From: an uncultured Bacteroidales bacterium
GTDB taxonomy: Bacteria; Bacteroidota; Bacteroidia; Bacteroidales; Paludibacteraceae
Assembly (NCBI GenBank): GCA_945949375.1
Contig: CAMFEN010000017.1
Location: forward strand, 1 to 11,441
Reading direction: 5' to 3'
DNA: 11,441 nucleotides
Shown here: positions 7,343 to 11,441 of the stretch, piece after piece
Position numbering within the stretch: position 1 is the first letter of the stretch
Layout: the number at the start of each line of letters is the position of its first letter
The notes under the pieces: generated by a model
Database searches by the model: none
Seen by the model: only the letters and a program-made list of their open reading frames with translations
What the model was told of the DNA's origin: nothing
Translations under genes and position numbers: made by a program

Positions 7343-7358
7343 ACGTCTGTGTATGATC
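7317..7358. other. Illumina adapter contamination with flanking 11-bp duplication
   Basis: Positions 7328-7349 match the first 22 bases of the TruSeq read-1 3' adapter (AGATCGGAAGAGCACACG and onward). The genomic word TGTGTATGATC occurs on both sides, at 7317-7327 and 7348-7358. Deleting one copy plus the 20 bases between (31 bp in all) joins the two flanking frames exactly: the frame offset between them is 1, as is 31 modulo 3. This is an assembly artefact, not biology. Confidence 0.97.
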
Positions 7359-8078
7359 TTTCACCAAATCCAAACTAAAATCTTTCAGTACGATAGGCAT
7401 GGTCATTCCATAATCTATAGTCCCTTCTTGTTTGGACTTGTCGTACAATTTCTGCCGATTGCCGCTTTTGGCAACATACTCCTTGCCAAGCACTAAGACC
7501 ACTGAATCAACCCACTCAAAAGGCGTGGAACTATTCTTTCGCAGTAAGAAACCTTCAAAATTTGCCTCAATAATGTAAGCACTATCAATTCGTTCCGAAG
7601 ACAGTTCATCGTTAATCCCATCATACCTCATGCTCATCGTCGTCGGAATCATCAATGAGAAATCCTTATCCGGCAATCCGCACACAGAGTCTTTCGGTAA
7701 ACCGGGATAATCTGCCCGCAGACGTTCCATCTGAGCATTCAGAGAATCATACAGATATACCGTCTGATCTGCATTAGAGACGTATTGCGTAAAATCTATG
7801 GCATGGAAATCCTCAAAGCGGTCATAATCATAATGAAGACAAAGCACACCATCGTTCCGAAAATACAACATCTCAGGACTATTGGCACCCAAGATATCCG
7901 ATAACGCCACGCTCATAGAACCTACAGGAAGAGCCACGCCCAACTCTACCTCAGAGGTAGTATCAATGTTGTTCAAATCAACATCAGCGCGACAGCCTAT
8001 CAGGCTTAAACACACCGCAAACATCACAAGTAAATACTTGCTAATGGCACTTTTGCCCAACAATTGTTTTGTATTCAT
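7326..8078 (-). CDS. N-terminal part of a large lipoprotein, broken by adapter contamination
   Basis: Start chosen at the ATG at 8078; the frame also offers ATG at 8090 and TTG at 8102. From 8078 the signal peptide is 28 residues with hydrophobic core YLLVMFAVCLSLIG and lipobox Cys29 (LIGC), so it is a lipoprotein. The residues after Cys (RADVDLNN) do not look like a clear surface-export signal. A beta-rich region follows (VELGVALPVGSMSVALSDIL). The last residues of this frame (TCALPI) are adapter-encoded; the true protein continues in the frame ending at 6128, total 639 residues. A good promoter lies just upstream (8134-8166), making this the first gene of the leftward block. I do not recognise the family. 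It is the first member of an envelope pair with the DUF5723/OmpA protein. Confidence 0.82.
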   Translation of the reverse strand: MNTKQLLGKSAISKYLLVMFAVCLSLIGCRADVDLNNIDTTSEVELGVALPVGSMSVALSDILGANSPEMLYFRNDGVLCLHYDYDRFEDFHAIDFTQYVSNADQTVYLYDSLNAQMERLRADYPGLPKDSVCGLPDKDFSLMIPTTMSMRYDGINDELSSERIDSAYIIEANFEGFLLRKNSSTPFEWVDSVVLVLGKEYVAKSGNRQKLYDKSKQEGTIDYGMTMPIVLKDFSLDLVKDHTQTCALPI

Positions 8079-8133
8079 ATTTGTCAACATATCATAAAGC
8101 AATTAAATTCCATATTCTTACCGATTACAGCCC

Positions 8134-8166
8134 GCAAAATTACTACTTTTTTTTGAATTGCGCAAA
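8134..8166 (-). promoter_or_regulatory. Promoter of the lipoprotein-OmpA operon
   Basis: On the minus strand TTTG (8166-8163), 20 nt, then TAATTTTG (8142-8135) and C. This fits the Bacteroidota consensus. Predicted start of transcription is near 8128, giving a leader of about 50 nt to the ATG at 8078. The spacer has eight A followed by GTAGTA, the same as the divergent ppdK promoter. Confidence 0.75.
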
Positions 8167-8351
8167 TAATTGTATAAAAAACTTTCAATTTATCAGTAAT
8201 TCAATAAGAAATGAACATCCGGCTGCTACACAAATGCACCGAACAAGAAAACCTGTTCTGTTACCGTAAAAAATAGCAATCTGTTAGCAGAATAGAATAT
8301 GTAATATCAAAAAGTCAAACTGTATAAATAACAGTTTTAATAATGTTTTAG

Positions 8352-8384
8352 TAAGGGTTAAGTAAGGGTCTAATAAGGGTCTAA
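8352..8384 (+). repeat. Three tandem 11-bp repeats TAAGGGTYTAA
   Basis: Units at 8352-8362 (TAAGGGTTAAG), 8363-8373 and 8374-8384 (both TAAGGGTCTAA) follow each other with exact 11-bp period, close to one helical turn. They lie in an AT-rich, gene-free stretch, about 190 bp from the leftward promoter and 330 bp before the ppdK promoter. They could be phased protein-binding sites; no regulator is known. Confidence 0.8.
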
Positions 8385-8452
8385 CCTCATTATGTCTATA
8401 AAATAAAAAATATCAAAATGTCATTATTATCCAAAAATAAATATCATTCCGT

Positions 8453-8595
8453 TCAAGGAGGTGCGGTCTCCAGACCGCACCCTGTCCGGGTGCGCAGGCG
8501 TCCTCGCCTGCTGTAAAGAGGAGACATGCAACTCCACCGGGTGCGCAGGCGTCCCCGCCTGCTTTCAAGGAGGTGCGGTCTCCAGGCCGCACCCT
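8453..8595. repeat. Cluster of four GC-rich palindromes in A-B-B'-A' order
   Basis: Unit A (8453-8483) and A' (8564-8594) share TCAAGGAG, then a 9-bp palindrome GTGCGGTCT..AGACCGCAC (8461-8480; in A' 8573-8592 with one G-T wobble). Units B and B' hold GCAGGCG, a 4-nt loop and CGCCTGC (8494-8511 and 8545-8562), each preceded by CCGGGTGC. The block is much richer in GC than the AT-rich flanks. These look like REP-like dispersed elements. A reading frame over them (8461-8697) is repeat-derived and not a gene. I see no gene in the rest of 8103-8871. Confidence 0.85.
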
Positions 8596-8713
8596 AACAG
8601 ATGGCTAAATAGGTCCCCCTCCCCGCAGCAAACCGAAAACATAAAACGAAAAACGACCTCATCCCTCGAATGTGCCTTTTTACCATTGAAATTGTAAAAA
8701 AATCCTTAAAAAC

Positions 8714-8745
8714 TTGCAAGTCTCAAAAAAAAGTAGTACCTTTGC
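8714..8745 (+). promoter_or_regulatory. Promoter of ppdK
   Basis: TTG (8714-8716), 20 nt, TACCTTTG (8737-8744), then C. The Bacteroidota consensus is met in full. Transcription should start near 8751, giving a leader of about 120 nt with an A-rich, Shine-Dalgarno-free end (AAAAAACATAACAACAAC) before the ATG at 8872. The leader is long enough to hold control elements; only a weak 6-bp inverted repeat (TAGGAT 8765-8770, ATCCTA 8792-8797) is visible in it. Confidence 0.78.
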
Positions 8746-8871
8746 AGCCCCATATTGAGAATAATAGGATGTAGAGCCGATATAAGCAAATATCCTAAGC
8801 TGTCAAATTGTAATGAATTGATGAATAACTACACGGAAATTATACATTAAAAAACATAACAACAACAAACA

Positions 8872-11169
8872 ATGGACAACAAAAAACGAGTTTACACCTT
8901 CGGAAACGGAAAGGCTGAAGGTAATGCCCAGATGCGTGAAGTGCTGGGCGGTAAGGGCGCTAACTGCGCCGAGATGAACTTGGTAGGTGTGCCCGTTCCT
9001 CCGGGATTCACTATCACGACCGACACCTGCAACGAGTACTATCAGGTAGGGCAGGAGAAGATTATGGAGCTCCTGAACGATGAGGTGCTGGCTGCCGTAA
9101 AGCATGTAGAGGACTTGATGAACTGCAAGTTCGGCGACCCCGCTAACCCGCTGCTCGTCAGTGTTCGCTCGGGTGCGCGCGCTTCCATGCCCGGTATGAT
9201 GGACACCATCCTCAACCTCGGTCTGAACGACACCGTAGCAGAGGGTATGACCAAGAAAACCAACAACCCCCACTTCGTTTACGACTCCTACCGCCGCTTC
9301 GTACAGATGTACGGAGACGTAGTGCTTGGCATGAAGCCCGTCAACAAAGAGGATATCGACCCCTTCGAGGCTATCATCGAGGAAGTAAAAGAGATTCGCG
9401 GTATTAAGTTGGATAAGGACTTGAACGTGGACGAGTTGAAGCTCCTCGTAGCCCGCTTCAAGACGGCTATCAAAGAGCAGACCGGCAAGGACTTCCCCAC
9501 CGACCCGATGGAGCAACTATGGGGCGCTATCTGCGCTGTGTTCCGCAGCTGGATGAACGAGCGTGCTATCCTCTATCGTAAGATGGAAGGCATACCCGAC
9601 GAGTGGGGTACCGCTGTTTCCGTCATGGCGATGGTGTTCGGTAACATGGGCGAGACCTCGGCTACCGGCGTTTGCTTCAGCCGCGATGCCGCTACCGGCG
9701 AGAACATCTTCAACGGTGAGTACCTTGTGAATGCACAGGGCGAGGACGTGGTAGCAGGTATCCGCACCCCGCAACAGATCACCCTCGAGGGCAGCCGCCG
9801 CTGGGCAGCGCTTCAAGGTATCTGCGAGGAAGAGCGTGCAAGCAAGTATCCTTCTATGGAAGAGGCTATGCCTGAGTTGTACAACGAGTTGAACACCATC
9901 CAACAGAAGTTGGAAGACCACTACCGCGATATGCAGGATATGGAGTTCACCGTACAAGAAGGCAAACTCTGGTTCTTGCAGACCCGTAACGGTAAGCGCA
10001 CCGGTACCGCCATGGTAAAGATTGCGATGGATCTGGTACGCGAAGGTGTTATCACCGAAAAAGAGGCTATCCTTCGCTGTGAGCCGCAGAAACTGGATGA
10101 ACTGCTGCACCCCGTATTCGACAAGGCGGCGCTCAAGAAAGCAAAGGTTATCACCCAAGGTCTGCCTGCCAGCCCGGGTGCCGCTTGCGGTCAGATTGTA
10201 TTCCACGCTGACGACGCACAAGAGTGGCACAAAGATGGGCACAAGGTTGTGATGGTGCGTATCGAGACTTCGCCTGAGGACTTGGCAGGTATGTCTGCTG
10301 CAGAGGGTATCTTGACCGCACGTGGTGGTATGACCAGCCACGCAGCCGTAGTGGCTCGTGGTATGGGTAAGTGCTGCGTTTCGGGTGCAGGTGCCATCAT
10401 CGTGGACTATAAGGCAAAGACCCTGACTATAGAGGGCGTTACCTACCACGAGGGCGACTATATCTCGCTCAACGGCTCTACCGGTCAAGTGTATGCAGGT
10501 GAGATTCCTACCCGCGCCGCAGAACTCTCCGGCGACTTCAAAGCACTCATGGACCTTTGCGACAAGTACACACACTTGCAGGTGCGCACCAATGCCGACA
10601 CGCCCCACGATGCACAGGTCGCTCGCGACTTTGGTGCAAAGGGTATCGGTCTGACCCGTACCGAGCACATGTTCTTCGAGGATAAGAAGATTGTTGCTAT
10701 GCGTGAGATGATTCTGGCGAAGGACACCGAGGGACGCGAGAAAGCATTGGCGAAACTGTTGCCCTACCAGAAGGCTGACTTCAAGGGTATCTTGGAGGCG
10801 ATGGACGGCTTCCCCGTCAACATCCGTTTGCTCGACCCGCCCTTGCATGAGTTCGTTCCCCACGATTTGGCTGGCCAGCAGACCATGGCAGACGAGATGG
10901 GCGTATCCGTTGAGGAAATCCAACAGCGTGTGGCTTCCTTGGCAGAGAACAACCCGATGTTGGGTCACCGTGGCTGCCGTTTAGGTATCACCTTCCCCGA
11001 GATTACGGCTATGCAGACACGCGCTATCCTCTCCGCCGCTTGCGAACTCAAAAAAGAAGGCAAGAACCCGATGCCCGAAATCATGGTGCCGCTGATTGGT
11101 ATCCTCTACGAGTTCAAGCAGCAGAAAGAGATTATCCAACGCGTTGCCAAAGAGGTATTTGCTGAGTAA
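8872..11169 (+). CDS. ppdK: Pyruvate, phosphate dikinase, ended early by an in-frame TAA
   Basis: PPDK interconverts pyruvate, ATP and phosphate with PEP, AMP and pyrophosphate, in the cytoplasm. Here 765 residues precede a TAA at 11167-11169; the full family length in this phylum is about 900. Nucleotide-binding domain: KGANCAEMN (about 31-39), VPPGFTITTD, SVRSGARASMPGMMD with Arg99, and FLQTRNGKRT with Gln370. The phosphohistidine domain has GGMTSHAAVVARG with His490. The start of the PEP/pyruvate barrel has LTRTEHMFF (Arg596) and IRLLDPPLHEF (Arg652). These match His455, Arg561 and Arg617 of the Clostridium symbiosum enzyme with a constant offset of 35. The stop removes the Mg ligand Glu, the Asn and the catalytic Cys, so the truncated product could not make PEP. 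The frame continues intact after the TAA. Possibly a base error, since the contig has other errors. Confidence 0.93.
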   Translation: MDNKKRVYTFGNGKAEGNAQMREVLGGKGANCAEMNLVGVPVPPGFTITTDTCNEYYQVGQEKIMELLNDEVLAAVKHVEDLMNCKFGDPANPLLVSVRSGARASMPGMMDTILNLGLNDTVAEGMTKKTNNPHFVYDSYRRFVQMYGDVVLGMKPVNKEDIDPFEAIIEEVKEIRGIKLDKDLNVDELKLLVARFKTAIKEQTGKDFPTDPMEQLWGAICAVFRSWMNERAILYRKMEGIPDEWGTAVSVMAMVFGNMGETSATGVCFSRDAATGENIFNGEYLVNAQGEDVVAGIRTPQQITLEGSRRWAALQGICEEERASKYPSMEEAMPELYNELNTIQQKLEDHYRDMQDMEFTVQEGKLWFLQTRNGKRTGTAMVKIAMDLVREGVITEKEAILRCEPQKLDELLHPVFDKAALKKAKVITQGLPASPGAACGQIVFHADDAQEWHKDGHKVVMVRIETSPEDLAGMSAAEGILTARGGMTSHAAVVARGMGKCCVSGAGAIIVDYKAKTLTIEGVTYHEGDYISLNGSTGQVYAGEIPTRAAELSGDFKALMDLCDKYTHLQVRTNADTPHDAQVARDFGAKGIGLTRTEHMFFEDKKIVAMREMILAKDTEGREKALAKLLPYQKADFKGILEAMDGFPVNIRLLDPPLHEFVPHDLAGQQTMADEMGVSVEEIQQRVASLAENNPMLGHRGCRLGITFPEITAMQTRAILSAACELKKEGKNPMPEIMVPLIGILYEFKQQKEIIQRVAKEVFAE

Positions 11170-11441
11170 GGCGTTGAGGTGGAGTTTGAGATTGGTACGA
11201 TGATTGAGATTCCTCGTGCAGCCTTGACCGCAGACCGTATCGCTACCGAGGCACAGTACTTCTCCTTCGGTACCAACGACTTGACGCAGATGACCTTCGG
11301 CTATAGCCGCGACGATATCGCTTCCTTCTTGCCGGTATATCTCGAGAAGAAGATTCTGCAAGTGGATCCCTTCCAAGTGCTTGACCAGAATGGTGTAGGT
11401 CAACTCATCAAGATGGCAGTAGAGAAAGGCCGTGCTGTTCG
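11170..11441 (+). pseudogene. ppdK: Continuation of ppdK after the in-frame stop (C-terminal barrel, partial at right edge)
   Basis: In the same frame as ppdK and with no further stop, 90 codons encode the expected rest of the PEP/pyruvate-binding barrel: GTMIEIPRAAL with the Mg-ligand Glu (equivalent of Glu745), then FSFGTNDLTQMTFGYSRDD with the active-site Asn (Asn768 equivalent) and ILQVDPFQVLD. The window ends about 9 codons before the expected catalytic Cys. Conservation right up to and after the TAA means only one codon is affected. It is annotated separately only because of the stop. Confidence 0.9.

Noticed and set aside
7317..7358. Small insertion with target-site duplication, or programmed frameshift in the lipoprotein gene
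   Set aside because: The inserted bases are commercial sequencing adapter and there is no slippery site; an assembly artefact explains both the duplication and the frame change.
8453..8595. CRISPR array
   Set aside because: Only two copies of each of two different palindromes in A-B-B'-A' order, no regular spacers, no cas genes.
8461..8697. Small reading frame over the GC-rich palindromes
   Set aside because: Its codons are the repeat units themselves (repeated GCAGVxAC peptide); no start signal or conserved protein character.
9517..10968. Long antisense reading frame (483 codons) opposite ppdK
   Set aside because: A shadow of the strongly biased codon use of ppdK; the plus strand encodes clear PPDK motifs over the whole stretch.
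11164..11172. Recoded stop codon or alternative genetic code in ppdK
   Set aside because: TAA is not a known selenocysteine or pyrrolysine codon, other genes here use TAA as a normal stop, and no recoding structure is seen.

Overview
The window looks like a short-read draft or metagenome-assembled contig from a member of the Bacteroidota, most likely Bacteroidales. The evidence is the promoter type (TTG, 20 nt, TAnnTTTG, seen three times), A-rich leaders with little Shine-Dalgarno, a lipoprotein with a Bacteroidota-style lipobox, a carboxypeptidase-regulatory-like (CarboxypepD_reg-like) secreted protein, an OmpA protein with a DUF5723-like N-terminus and thrombospondin type-3 repeats, and a long bacterial-type pyruvate, phosphate dikinase.

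Layout. At the extreme left is the 5' part of a probable tRNA gene (minus strand) with its own promoter. A long minus-strand block follows, given here in transcription order from about 8130 down to 93. It runs: a large outer-membrane-type lipoprotein (broken in this assembly), a DUF5723/TSP3/OmpA protein, yebC, rsmG, a metallo-beta-lactamase-fold hydrolase overlapping rsmG by 4 nt (ATGA), a 221-bp gap holding palindromic repeats, and a secreted carboxypeptidase-regulatory-like protein. A divergent intergenic region of about 770 bp (8103-8871) holds two back-to-back promoters with nearly identical spacers, an 11-bp-period tandem repeat and a cluster of GC-rich palindromes. Rightwards is ppdK, interrupted by an in-frame TAA and then running off the right edge.

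How the genes work together. The first two genes of the minus block form a cell-envelope pair. yebC and rsmG both serve translation and ribosome function. The hydrolase is translationally coupled to rsmG. ppdK is central carbon metabolism (PEP/pyruvate interconversion).

The two most important observations concern sequence integrity. (1) Positions 7328-7349 match the start of the Illumina TruSeq adapter, flanked by an 11-bp duplication. Removing 31 bp restores one uninterrupted lipoprotein gene, so the two apparent genes there are artefacts. (2) ppdK carries a single TAA codon while the family sequence continues perfectly in frame after it, so it is either a nonsense mutation or a base error. 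I saw no convincing novel defence, mobile or biosynthetic system. The remaining interest lies in regulatory and repeat structure.
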